DNA of 64,000 nucleotides from Bolinopsis microptera (GCF_026151205.1 NC_087072.1:4173375-4237374); one strand, 5' to 3'; counted from the first letter of the stretch, positions 48,253 to 59,117 are shown. The notes: generated by a model not told the origin, from the sequence alone. Translations and numbers: made by a program.

Positions 48253-50066
48253 TTATAGTTCCTGTCCTGTGTGAGTACATTGGTGTTGAACAAGACTCGA
48301 TTTAATAGAGCAAGTGTATGAACATTCGTTGCACTTGTAGGGTTTCTCTCCTGTGTGAGTCCTCATATATGTAATGTGAGATAACCTTTCTGAGCACAAG
48401 AATATGAACATTTCTTACACTTGTAGGGTTACTCTCTCGTATGAGTATGTTGGTGTCTGATAAGACTTGATTTAACAGAGCAAGCATATGAACATCGGTT
48501 ACACTTGTAGGGTTTCTCTCCCGTGTGAGTACTTTGGTGATTAATAAGACTTGATTTGACAGAGCAAGTATATGAACATTCCTTACACTTGTAGGGTTTC
48601 TCTCCCGTGTGAGTCCTCATATGTAATGTGAGATGACCTTTCTGAGAACAAGTATATGAACATTCCTTACACTTGTAGGGGTTCTCTCCGGTGTGAGTCC
48701 TCATATGTTTTGAGAGATCACCTTTCTGAGCACTAGAATATGAACATCGGTTACACTTGTAGGGTTTCTCTCCCGTGTGAGTACGTTGGTGTTTATTAAG
48801 ACTCGTTTTATCAGAGCAAGCAAATGAACATTCCTTACACTTGTACGGTTTCTCTCCCGTGTGAGTCCTCATATGTTTTGTGAGATAACCTTTCTGAGCA
48901 CAAGAATATGAACATTTCTTACACTTGTAGGGTTACTCTCTCGTATGAGTATGTTGGTGTCTGATAAGACTTGATTTAACAGAGCAAGCATATGAACATC
49001 GGTTACACTTGTAGGGTTTCTCTCCCGTGTGAGTACTTTGGTGATTAATAAGACTTGATTTGACAGAGCAAGTATATGAACATTCCTTACACTTGTAGGG
49101 TTTCTCTCCCGTGTGAGTCCTCATATGTAATGTGAGATGACCTTTCTGAGAACAAGTATATGAACATTCCTTACACTTGTAGGGGTTCTCTCCGGTGTGA
49201 GTCCTCATATGTTTTGAGAGATCACCTTTCTGAGCACTAGAATATGAACATCGGTTACACTTGTAGGGTTTCTCTCCCGTGTGAGTACGTTGGTGTTTAT
49301 TAAGACTCGATTTATCAGAGCAAGCAAATGAACATTCCTTACACTTGTACGGTTTCTCTCCCGTGTGAGTCCTCATATGTTTTGTGAGATCACCTTTCTG
49401 AGCACTAGAATATGAACATTCCTTACACTTGTAGGGCTTCTCTCCTGTGTGAGTCCTCATATGTTTTGTGAGATCACCTTTCTGAGCACTAGAATATGAA
49501 CATTCCTTACACTTGTAGGGCTTCTCTCCGGTGTGAGTATGTTGGTGTTTATTAAGACTCGATTTATCAGAGCAAGCAAATGAACATTCCTTACACTTGT
49601 ACGGTTTCTCTACTGTGTGAGTCCTCATATGTTTCGTGAGATTACCTTTCTGAGCACTAGAATATGAACATTCCTTACACTTGTAGGGTTTCTCTCCCGT
49701 GTGAATACCTAAATGTTTCACAAGATCACTGTTCTCCGTACAGGTATAAGAACAATTGTCACATTTAAAAGCTTTCCCAACAGGAGAAGCATTTTCTTTG
49801 CCCAACCTGACTGATGATCGTATGGAATTTAACAAGACATTTCTAGTAGACATATCATTCATTGTTTCACCATGATGTTCTCTGATATGTTCCATAAAGA
49901 ACTCATCATAAAGGAAGTGAGCTTCACATTTCGGACAAATGAAACCATGTGATATACCAGTCACTTCCTCCTGTTCAGTTTTTATTTCCTTTTTGATCGG
50001 AATTAAATTTATGTTACTCTTTACTTGAACAGCAACTGTTGAGTATCTTTTACTCTGTGTTAACAT
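48253..50066 (-). pseudogene. C2H2 zinc-finger gene, copy 3, with two nonsense codons
   Basis: The first frame, 50066-48933, encodes 377 aa: the N-terminal module (KKEIKTEQEEVTGISHG, CPKCEAHFLYDEFF), KCDNCSYTCTENSDL and nine further fingers joined by TGEKPYKC linkers. A TAA at 48933-48935 replaces a linker Lys (HTRE-stop-PYKC). Fingers continue in frame to a second identical stop at 48429-48431, then to a two-base insertion near 48368, and the original end HTGQEL-TAA lies at 48253. The truncated 377-aa protein would still have a full set of DNA-binding fingers, so it could be functional. The gene is intronless. Confidence 0.85.
48375..49382 (-). repeat. 504-bp tandem duplication of six zinc fingers
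   Basis: Sequence near 48375-48878 recurs at an offset of exactly 504 bp (6 x 84 bp) near 48879-49382 with almost no changes, including the AGAGAGTAACCC nonsense site. The duplication is therefore younger than the stop codon it carries. Confidence 0.9.
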
Positions 50067-50662
50067 TATGAACTTTCCTGCATTAATAACTGATTAATAA
50101 CATCCAAATACACAAACTTTCCAATATCAAATATCTACATATTTAATTACCAGTGGGGTATAAGTAAATGGAACAATAAATTCTAATATTTAGACCACGC
50201 TTCGACATCCATAATTCATCAGTACCATGCAGATATAAAATGCGGTAAATAAATGTCAGAGTCGTTATATTGTAAATAATAAATATGGCGGCATATGGTT
50301 TTTCGAGGAAAAAAAACACTTATTTTCGGACTACCAAAATTTAGGTCAGCATCATTATTTTCCCCAAATTATTTACCACGTATTTTCCTTAATTATAACT
50401 TTATCGATTTACTCTCAACTTATCAATATAGTACTAAGTTATAAATATAGTTCATCAAACAATTAATGAACACTGGTATTCGATCATGAATTGCTATAAA
50501 AATGATTTTGGACACGCTCCATTAAAAATAAGCAAGCTCTGTCACTACTATATTGGCCACGGCGGTGAAATTTCGGGAGTAGTGAAAGATAACAAACACT
50601 GTCAGTCCCATTATAATACCCTCGGAGGATTATAAGTTAAGTTGAGGCTAACTTTCAAAGGC
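50067..50662. repeat. Upstream flank of zinc-finger copy 3 (segmental duplicate)
   Basis: Matches the flank of copy 1 at 40630-41030. Likely contains the promoter of the zinc-finger gene, but no core element stands out. Confidence 0.7.
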
Positions 50663-51099
50663 ACTTTCTTTTTTTCTTTCTTCAAAACATTCCAGTACAT
50701 TGTGCAGAAAGTTGGAGATAAAGCCGTAGTACGTACATGATGTTGCATTGCACTGGATCGAGCTTGCAGAGTGTGGTTTCCTCCAGTCTGCGCCGTGCGT
50801 TTATATAAACATACGCGGCGCAGATCGACTGGAGGAGATTACACTGTGTAGGCTCCGGTGTAATGTGATATGTATGTACTACGGCTTTACAAATTTTGGA
50901 CACATGTAGGGATATAGACCTGATACCAATCGTAGATACTAAAAATACTCTAGCACAATTGTAACTGCAGTTTTACAGAACTCTAAATGCTTAATGAACA
51001 CTCTTGCAGGTACCACCCGTATTCACACTCAGACCTGAGTTTAGTCATTTTCCGATACGAGATTGGGGACGGGTTCTAAAAACAAACAAACAAACAAAC
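50663..51099 (+). mobile_element. Retroposon-like insertion with (AAAC)n tail and 13-bp target duplication
   Basis: Flanked by AACTTTCAAAGGC at 50650-50662 and 51100-51112; the duplicate locus near 41020 has a single uninterrupted copy. The insert ends in AAACAAACAAACAAAC, the tail form of SINEs and LINEs. No coding capacity. It carries a MITE at 50721-50887. Confidence 0.8.
50721..50887. mobile_element. MITE with TA target duplication
   Basis: Termini AAGCCGTAGTACGTACAT and ATGTATGTACTACGGCTT, flanked by TA on both sides (50719-50720, 50888-50889), with a GC-rich internal hairpin around GCGTTTATATAAACATACGC. TA duplication and inverted termini fit a Tc1/mariner-type non-autonomous element. 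Confidence 0.7.
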
Positions 51100-51129
51100 A
51101 ACTTTCAAAGGCTCCGGGGAAATTGTTTA

Positions 51130-51340
51130 CAAGAGTCAACGTGAAACTATTATGAATGAGGTATCCACATCAACACAAAGGCAAATAGAACTCCTTAGTG
51201 AAAAAGGAGCACCCATTTGGTTAACCAAACTCCCTCTAAAAGCATGTGGGTACGTCCTCAACAAACAAGAATTCTTTGATGCCCTCTCACTCAGATATAA
51301 TCTTACACTGTCTAAAGCTAACAGAAGTCCCCTATGTGTA
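51130..51340 (+). pseudogene. RT-associated C-terminal domain, piece 1 of 3
   Basis: Reads KSQRETIMNEVSTSTQRQIE, then GAPIWLTKLPLKACGYVLNK, FFDALSLRYNLTL and a cysteine start PLCVS. This resembles the region downstream of the RT in a retroelement protein common in marine invertebrate genomes. Homology stops near 51340 and resumes at 53394. The upstream RT is missing. Confidence 0.7.
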
Positions 51341-51456
51341 TCACAGTGCTGGCAAGCACGACCGTTGCATTTATTGTGGGTATACTATGTACCCCCTTTA
51401 CTATCATACCCCCTTTACTATTATACCCCCTTTGGTACACGTTACACGCCTCTTTC

Positions 51457-51514
51457 GTGCACGCGAAGCGTGCACTCCGGCCGGAGGCGGCGGCCGAAGG
51501 CCGCCGCCTCCGGC
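51457..51514. repeat. Two adjacent perfect hairpins with GAA loops
   Basis: Hairpin 1 is GTGCACGC-GAA-GCGTGCAC (51457-51475). Hairpin 2 has a 16-bp GC-only-like stem around GGCC-GAA-GGCC (51480-51514). The core GCGAAGC is the unusually stable DNA mini-hairpin known from oligonucleotide work. Two more of the same design lie at 62469-62516. Confidence 0.9.
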
Positions 51515-52912
51515 AGGAGTTTTTCAGGCATTAAGACTCATCGGAAGTCGTTCAGCAGATTTATTTTTAGTTGAAAACATTCTAATTTAATGTCAAAGAT
51601 GACAGGAATAAAAAATAGTTATGTTGAGATTTTTAAGAAATTTGCATAAAATACTCGCCAGCACTGTTATACGAAATTCGGTAAAAAACCCAAAATCGCC
51701 ATATTCAGGTGCCTTAAAAACCATGTTAAAATTGAGTTAAAGATCTGAAATTTTTCAGGGCGTCTAGACGTTGACCAAATCGACTGCAAAAAAAGTTTCA
51801 GGTTTCAGGAGCATCGGGAAATGGGTTTTCTAGAACCCCTGTTTTACGACAGATTGTCGTGATACATATATATATACATATTCAGGGATAGACGCTTTGA
51901 CAGTCAAATGTAGTCAATTGTATCCTAAATTTAAGTTTCCATAGATTCAAAAGTATAAAAGATACAGCCATTTCCGACCACAGATCTTGAAAATAATTGT
52001 TTACATTTTAGTTTATATTGTATAAAAAAATTATTTGACGTCATAAACACCCCTTGATGACGTCATCAAGTTAACCGTTTTTAAAACTTGATTTTCGACA
52101 AAGTAATAACTTTTAAAATTGATTTTACACCATTTAAAAGTAATTTTTTTCAACATCTGAGGAAATTTTTAACTTAGATAATTGTTCAAGCATTCTGAAA
52201 ATCTACCGGAAAGTTTTCTTATCTTACTCCTTCATAAAGATATTTGCCTTTGAAGTTAGTGCTTTTTTGAAAAATTATTTTATAAAAACGTCAATTTTGC
52301 GATTTAGTATTCTCTGGTGTTGGGCTATCCCTTGGGTTGTGGAGCTCAGTTCTGCTTTCTATAGGTATAAATTGTGCATTAGGCTAGTTTTAAAGTTAAA
52401 AATCGAAAAGTTGCACACGTGGGGACACGCCGAAATTGATTAAAAATTGCTAAAATCACTGAAAATTTGTGTTTTCACGATTTTTATCAACTTTGGAGTC
52501 CCGTTGTGATCCAAGTTCTATTTGAAATCTTTTGAAACTTTGCACGCTTATCAAACTATATATAAAATACCGCTATGCAAAAATTTACGGCGATTCAGTA
52601 TTGGATGCGCACGCAACAACCGCTCAAAGTTTGCACGTGCGAACGGTGAGAATTTTGCTCATTCGTGGTTTCGAACAAATTCTGCTTTACCACGACAGTT
52701 CAATGTCATTATATATGAATTTAATGGCAACTTGAATGATTATAATGTTTTATGTTCAGTCAGTGATAGACCGATATGCTTACCTAAACACAAGGAAATG
52801 TTTTTAAAGGAAAAATTTCGAAATCGTTAAAACTTCCTCCTTATTAATGAAGACATCAGTTTATATTTCGACTTTATAAAGTACCCTGACATTATAATCA
52901 AAAAGAGATGAT
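51515..52912. other. Inserted AT-rich sequence, nothing coding supported
   Basis: Part of the roughly 2-kb insert between pieces 1 and 2 of the RT-associated gene. Open frames near 52522-52830 show no recognisable motif. The insert probably includes a non-autonomous transposon, but its ends were not defined. Confidence 0.4.
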
Positions 52913-53393
52913 ATTTGACCAAAACCCATAATCATGGGTAGAGTGGACCGCTGCCAGTGTCTCTCTTTCCCAAACAAAAGGAAATGATATTAATTTGATT
53001 GACCGTTCTCAAATGCAAGATGATACCGAGAATGAAATCGGTCGCTCGCTTTTCCCATTAATTTACAATTGTAATAGATTAAGAAGAACTACCCGAAGGC
53101 AGCTGTACTCAGCAATAAAGAATCAATAAACTTCAGCTAATTCACTAACTACCAGTACCACCCTTATCCCGAAATACTAGGTATATCGACCCGAACGCAA
53201 CCCAAAGAGATTTTTACAGCATGTGATTGATTGTAAGCCGTGAATGAATGGGAAAAGCGAGCGACCGATTTCATTCTCGGTATCATCTTGCATTTGAGAA
53301 CGGTCAATCAAATTAATATCATTTCCTTTTGTTTGGGAAAGAGAGACACTGGCAGCGGTCCACTCTACCCATGATTATGGGTTTTGGTCAAAT
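52913..53393. mobile_element. MITE with ~147-bp inverted repeats
   Basis: Left arm ATTTGACCAAAACCCATAAT and right arm ATTATGGGTTTTGGTCAAAT are near-perfect inverted repeats over about 147 bp around a 180-bp unique centre. It lies right beside the resumption of RT-associated coding at 53394. Confidence 0.85.
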
Positions 53394-53812
53394 TTGGAAA
53401 TCAAAATCATATCAACCATACTCTAACCTGCAAAATCAGAGGCTACATTTCACTTAGACACAATTCACTGAGAGATACAATAGCTGAACTCCTAACCACT
53501 GTTTGCAAAGACGATGAAACAGAACCCCAGCTTCTCTCCGTTCCTCACACACTCGAACTATCTAATGGAAAAAATAGGCAGGATGGTGCAAGACTAGACA
53601 TCAGTGCGAGATCGTTCTGGTCGCCGCTGGACAGGGCATTCACAGATGTAAGGGTACTTCACCCTCAAGACCAGTCCAACAGTGACAAGAGCATCTCACA
53701 GATGTATCAATCTCACGAGAAGAACAAAGAACGTGAGTACAATGACAGAGTCCTCAATGTAGAAAAGGCTACCTTCACGCCACTGGTGTTCAGTACTACA
53801 GGAGGAATGAAA
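53394..53812 (+). pseudogene. RT-associated C-terminal domain, piece 2 of 3
   Basis: Reads HINHTLTCKIRGYISLRHNS, AELLTTVCKDDETEPQLL, DGARLDISARSFWSPLDRAF, TDVRVLHPQ, REYNDRVLNVEKATFTPLVF and STTGGM, where homology breaks. The pattern of D-G-A-R-L-D, F-x-D-V-R-V and E-K-x-T-F-T-P suggests a nuclease-like fold of the PD-(D/E)XK sort, which is inference. Piece 3 continues at 61160. Confidence 0.75.
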
Positions 53813-54239
53813 ACTTTAGTTAAACAAATTTTTAGTAAAACAAATTTTATTTTATACCCACAATCAATTTATATTTAAAAGTCAAAATAACCATTTTACA
53901 TTTAAGTGGTTTTATTATAATAAAATAATTTATGATAAATTAATAAATTAATTTACACTCAAAAATGTACAAAATATACACAATTTTTACCTAGTGCAAC
54001 ACTGGTTCTGCGCGCGGTTGATCGAAAAAGTTTGGTTTGTATTTACTAACTACAGTGTACAGCGTACATGAAAAAAATAACTTACTGAATCTTTTAATAC
54101 TAATTACATATTATCAGTTATTTAGAATATATATTCGCATGTATCCACACTAGATATTTACATTACACGTTCAACGTGATATCATTATCAGTGCAGTGTG
54201 TACAACACCAACTACACCGATCAATTGCCAATCTGCGAA
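53813..54239. other. Start of a second large insert, AT-rich
   Basis: Homology to the RT-associated gene stops at GGAATGAA. The short word TGAA recurs at the other edge near 61158. No gene seen. Confidence 0.4.
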
Positions 54240-55085
54240 ACATTATTATTATCACTTCGAGATGGCCAGGCCTACTCTCATGCTGTCTATATGTGATGAT
54301 TAACTCTGAAAAACTAGGGACAACTGGGGAATGATCCCAGAACCTCGACATTTCGCAGAGGCGGCTCGTGGGAGCTGGCTGGCAGTTTTGTTGGGGGTCC
54401 AATCGATGGACTGGGGGGAGGGGGGCTTGGGAGCCGGCTCAAGCTGATCCCTCCAAACTACCGATTACATTACACACAGGGCCTTGTAAATGTAATGTGT
54501 AACACTTTACAGGCGACAGCAAACAAAAACAAAAACTTATAACATGGGTGAAACAGGACACCACACGTGTACGATCTCAGCCGCGCAGTATCACAACAGT
54601 CAATAGTTCAAAGGGTCCTGGACCCCCAAATCGAGGCAAATCATAATAGATTACCTGTAGTGAGATGCGCACGATGTGCTTTGTAACGTTTACAATTAAC
54701 TATGTGTTAAAACTGCGCGGCTGAGTAGTCCAGAGGTAGGATTGGACTCCCTACAACACAAAATTTCACGAAGATCATGCGTGCGCTTACATTAAAACGT
54801 ATGATAGTAAACGAAGACCTTTATATTGCGATTTGTTATTTCCTAACACTATTACTAATTACTATTTCTATTTTAAGCACCAGCCACCAGATAATAATTT
54901 AAAGGCGTCCACGGACGCCTGGACGCCCTCAATAGCCGCCTCTGACATTTCGCGTATCTTGCTCTACCAATTAAGCTACTAACCCTGGTTCTCAGAGCGA
55001 AATCACCACTCATATACAGCACAATTTCATGCTTGACAGCATGAGACTGAGAGTAGGCCTGGCCATCTCGAAGTGATAAATTGAT
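54240..55085. repeat. Inverted pair of a SINE-like repeat with a tRNA A-box
   Basis: CACTTCGAGATGGCCAGGCC, TACTCTCA and CGCAGAGGCGGCT on plus near 54253-54370 recur on minus near 55080-54935. The minus copy contains TAGCTTAATTGGTAGAGCA, an excellent tRNA A-box and D-arm, but no B-box, so it is a tRNA-derived repeat rather than a tRNA gene. Between them CAGCCGCGCAGT and ACTGCGCGGCTG form another inverted pair. Confidence 0.55.
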
Positions 55086-55986
55086 TGAAATAAATTTTCG
55101 TGCACATACAGAATGAATGGTTAATAATTTAATATATATGTAGACCAAGCTCTGTGCACGGGATGCTTCCTGGAAGAATCCAGTTCTTTTAGCGGGGCAC
55201 CCTACCTAAAGCCAAATTGAGATATAATAATCATATTCCTAGGGAAATAATCAGAAATCGAATACCAATCAAATAATATGATATATAGGAGTAGTAACCA
55301 TATTTACTATGCAAAATGCCCCAACCTCTTAGTGTAAATTTATATAAAATTCAAATTCCATACCACCACTAAACCCCAACAGTCAACACAACAGCCCAAG
55401 CAAAATTAAATAACTTCTTATATACTGTCATACTACAAATTAATTAAACATTTGAAATCTGTTAACCAGAGAATAAATTTCTAAACCTAATGCAAGTGAA
55501 ATAATTTAGATGCAATAATGAATGCCTAATATGAGTATCATCTGTCAATGTCCTTGTAGAACAGTCTGTACAAGAGATATGAGTAACTAATATAGAAGGA
55601 AAAAAAACAGGAAGTTGTCGTCTGTTGGAAAATAAATAAAATATCTAGTATATAAATTAGAATATAAAATAACATTCGGTCAATGTGTCGTCAATAAACT
55701 GTACAATTATCAAATGTTAAAACTGTACTGGGTGATACAGTCACCAAAAATAAATACTAAGTATAATAAGTTAATAAATTAAATGTGGTCTGTAAAACTA
55801 CCACTAGGTATAATAGGTCAATAAATTAAAAGTGGTTTATAAAACTACCACTGTGCGAACCCCTTCTCCAGTTAAAACATGTCAGTCATGTGCAGAATCA
55901 ATCAGAATGGTAAGGTGGTAAAAAAGGGAATATCCTTTCGACACTTCAATTATATATGCCTCAGATTTAAAAGAAATAGAAGATAC
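55086..55986 (-). other. Probable 3' UTR of the AlkB-carrying LINE
   Basis: Non-coding sequence downstream of ORF2 on the minus strand. Two ~60-bp imperfect direct repeats (AATTTATTGACCTATTATAC type) occur near 55740-55855. The exact 3' end of the element was not identified. Confidence 0.45.
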
Positions 55987-58962
55987 TTAGTTATCGTCGA
56001 CTATGATTGCAGTGTAAAATTTGTCATATGAATTGTCGACGGTATAATAAGGGTCTGTTGTTATAGATGAGAGTAGCTGTTTCTTATACGAACCACTAAA
56101 GCTTTTAACATCGGGCAGATTTCGTAGATCTGTTGGAACATTATTCCAACATTTTGCCCCCAAGTATTGAAAGTTTTTATGTGATGTTGATCTATTAACA
56201 TATAGGTTGCAGCTTTCGCCGCTCCTACTACCTCCTGATATGTAACTAAATTTGTTCATAAAGTTTGTAGGACAATTGTCATGGATGATTCTAAACATAT
56301 AATTTGACAGATGGAGTTGTCGTCTAAGATGGAGTGGTAACCATTTCATGTCTCTATAAACATTAAGGCTGCTCTCTGTTTGTGGAACGTTGAGAGCTAT
56401 TTTGGCTACCTTTTTGTACAGAGTGTCAAGTTCAGCAAGTTTTGTCTTGCCAGCTCTACAATAGATCGTGTCTAAATAATCGAATTGTGGCAACATGAGT
56501 GCATTGGCAAACATTTTCCTATATTTAATGGGTAGCAGTGCTTTACTTCTATACATGGCACCAATTCTCTTCATGACCTTCCTAATAATATAATCTACAT
56601 GGCTTTTGAAGTTTAATTTACTATCTAGAATGAGGCCAAGATATTTTGTCTCTTTGCACTCCTTGATTGTGAAAGTTACCTCATCACATTCAATGGTTAA
56701 TTCATCATGTTTATCAACAGAATCAAATAATAGGAATTCAGTCTTCTTTTCATTGAGTGATAACTTATTAACACTGAGCCATTTAAAGATTGTCATAAGT
56801 TCTATTTTCATGTTTATAAATGTGCTTCTGCAGGTTTGATCAAAGAATAGTGCACCATCATCTGCAAATAGAAAGGGCTTAGATAGGTTACAGGCATAAA
56901 TGATGTCATTTATGAAGATACTAAATAATATAGGCCCAATGATGCTTCCTTGTGGTACACCACTCAGAACTTCTAAAAATGAGCTTAGTTTGCCATTGAT
57001 CCTTGTGCATTGATATCTACAAGATAAGAAGTTCTTAAACCAGGTTAAAGCAATGCCACAAATTCCATAATATGCCAATTTTTGAAGCAATATTTCATGA
57101 TTCACTGTGTCAAAGGCCTTCTTAAGATCAAGAAAGATGATTCCTGGTTTATAAGACTTAGATTTACTCATATATATTTCGTCCATCAGATCGTACATCA
57201 AATAAGTTGTGGAGTGATTTTTCCGAAAGCCATATTGATGCCGGATGAAAAGTTTGTTCTCTTCCATGTAATCAGTGAGTTGCTTGCCGACAAAGTTTTC
57301 TATAAGTTTTCCTACAAGTGGAAGGATGGATATTGGCCTGTAATTATTAGGATCATCTTTCATTCCTGCCTTATGGATGGGAGTTACTCTAGCTTTTTTA
57401 CAAAGGGTTGGTACAACACCTGTATTAAGGCTCAAATTGACAATATGGGTCAGTGGCTCAACTATGTGTGGTACAGCTTGCTTAAGTAAAAATAGAGGCA
57501 CATCGTCATATGAGGCCTTGTCATTCTTGAGCGTTTCGACATACATTAGGATATCAGTTTCATTTATTTCTTGGAATCTATCAAATGAGATGTTAGAAGT
57601 TCTAGGAGGTAAAAAATCAGTAAAACTAACTCTTTCAATATTGGGGGCCTGATTTTGTAATCTTGATCCAACATTTGCAAAATGAAAGTTAAATAGCTCA
57701 GGATCATTCTCATTGATAGTTTGACAATTAGTTGTACCAGGGGTCATATTTGATGCCAGTTTGATAGTTTTCCATATCCCTTTAAGATCATTCTTGGCAC
57801 TTTTAACTTGTAGATCATCGATTACATTAGCCTTTTTGCAGGTTTTAGCTAATTTGTTTCTAATATTTCTCTGAATCTTGTAGCAATCCCAGGCCTCATT
57901 ACACTTTATACATTTGCTACATGTACCACATTTATTGCAATTTCCATTGTCTCTCTTATCCTTCTTTTTACGGAATTTCTTTAGAAGAAAATGTGTATGA
58001 TTAATGGCATTTAAAAGTTCGGTAGAAGGTTTATGTATGAACTTTTCATGCCTTTCTATGGTCTTGCAAGGGAAGAAGGTTGCATATGCCTGTTCAATAT
58101 GATGACAAAGGCCAGCAGTGATAGCTTCAACATCTGTACTTTCCAATAGTGGACTGTAATCAGAACAGGTATCTAGATAGTCTAAGAATTGTTTAACATT
58201 ACGTTTACAATGATTTCTAATTTCAACCTTTTCAAATTTAGGAGCTATAGGTACTTTACAATCTATCTCACACATAATAGCTTGATGATCCCCAATACGT
58301 TCATCAAGAACAGAAGATTGAACAAAATCTGCATAACAGTTAGTGAATATTACATCAATAGTAGTCTGGGTAAAATTGTCTCCACGTTTAGCAACTCTAG
58401 TTATCCCTTGAATGGTTTGAACTAGATTGTAACATCTCAAGGTCATATCTAATTTTTTGTACTGGGTGGATGAGATATTATTCTGGTCAATGTTTATATC
58501 CCCAATCCAGATAACCTTTTTCCCATTCAATTTTTTCATGCAAAAATGAATGTATTCAATAAAGTTATCAACACTGCAATAATTTCCAGAGCGATAGAAG
58601 CAGCAAACATTGATCTTGCTATTCTTAAGCTTCACCCATAATGCTTCAATGTTATCAAGCTTACTATCCATAATTAATTCTGTGTAAGCTAGTTTTTTGT
58701 TTATCATTAAGCCACAACCACCCCTAGAACTGTTTGGCCTGTCGCATCGCATAAGGTTGAAGGAGGAAGGAATATTTATGGTGTCTGTGTCAATAGTTTC
58801 ATTAAGATTCATCTCATTTAGGGAAAGTATGTCTAATTTATGATCTCTAATAAGTTGGGAAAGTTCATTACTTTTACCTAAATTAAGAAGCCCTCCTTGA
58901 ATGTTACAATGACCAATGCAGAGGTTGTGAAACCTATCAGCTGCATTATTAAAATTTGTCAT
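55987..58962 (-). CDS. LINE ORF2: AP-type endonuclease plus reverse transcriptase
   Basis: 991 aa. The endonuclease at about 15-235 shows HCNIQGGLLNLG, LSLNEMNLNE (catalytic Glu), WIGDINIDQ (Asp-x-Asn), TTIDVIFTN and GDHQAIMCEI (terminal Asp-His). A Cys cluster (CNKCGTCSKCIKCNEAWDC) lies near 340-358. Reverse transcriptase at about 530-790: RVTPIHKAGMKDDPNNYRPI, QYGFRKNHSTTYLM, FLDLKKAFDTVNHEIL, GVPQGSIIGPILF and catalytic FADDGALFF. The end has WNNVPTDLRNLPDVKSFSGS. No RNase H. It would nick target DNA and copy the element's RNA. The layout fits the CR1/Jockey group. Start ATG at 58962 lies 155 bp after the ORF1 stop. Confidence 0.93.
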   Translation of the reverse strand: MTNFNNAADRFHNLCIGHCNIQGGLLNLGKSNELSQLIRDHKLDILSLNEMNLNETIDTDTINIPSSFNLMRCDRPNSSRGGCGLMINKKLAYTELIMDSKLDNIEALWVKLKNSKINVCCFYRSGNYCSVDNFIEYIHFCMKKLNGKKVIWIGDINIDQNNISSTQYKKLDMTLRCYNLVQTIQGITRVAKRGDNFTQTTIDVIFTNCYADFVQSSVLDERIGDHQAIMCEIDCKVPIAPKFEKVEIRNHCKRNVKQFLDYLDTCSDYSPLLESTDVEAITAGLCHHIEQAYATFFPCKTIERHEKFIHKPSTELLNAINHTHFLLKKFRKKKDKRDNGNCNKCGTCSKCIKCNEAWDCYKIQRNIRNKLAKTCKKANVIDDLQVKSAKNDLKGIWKTIKLASNMTPGTTNCQTINENDPELFNFHFANVGSRLQNQAPNIERVSFTDFLPPRTSNISFDRFQEINETDILMYVETLKNDKASYDDVPLFLLKQAVPHIVEPLTHIVNLSLNTGVVPTLCKKARVTPIHKAGMKDDPNNYRPISILPLVGKLIENFVGKQLTDYMEENKLFIRHQYGFRKNHSTTYLMYDLMDEIYMSKSKSYKPGIIFLDLKKAFDTVNHEILLQKLAYYGICGIALTWFKNFLSCRYQCTRINGKLSSFLEVLSGVPQGSIIGPILFSIFINDIIYACNLSKPFLFADDGALFFDQTCRSTFINMKIELMTIFKWLSVNKLSLNEKKTEFLLFDSVDKHDELTIECDEVTFTIKECKETKYLGLILDSKLNFKSHVDYIIRKVMKRIGAMYRSKALLPIKYRKMFANALMLPQFDYLDTIYCRAGKTKLAELDTLYKKVAKIALNVPQTESSLNVYRDMKWLPLHLRRQLHLSNYMFRIIHDNCPTNFMNKFSYISGGSRSGESCNLYVNRSTSHKNFQYLGAKCWNNVPTDLRNLPDVKSFSGSYKKQLLSSITTDPYYTVDNSYDKFYTAIIVDDN

Positions 58963-59117
58963 CTTGTAAATCTTATTAATTCACAATGGAATGAATAAAA
59001 GTTGTAAAGTTGTGTTTAAACTGAAAAACAGAATAAAAGCAGGTTGTATTTGTCTGGATGTCGTACTGTAAAAATAAAACTGATGGTAGGAGTGTTATGT
59101 CAGTATTCAGCAGTATT

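Noticed and set aside
52522-52830. A 102-aa plus-strand frame
   Set aside because: No recognisable motif, no splice or start support, and it lies within inserted AT-rich sequence.
54950-55000. A tRNA gene
   Set aside because: The A-box is good, but there is no B-box or acceptor stem pairing; called a tRNA-derived repeat.
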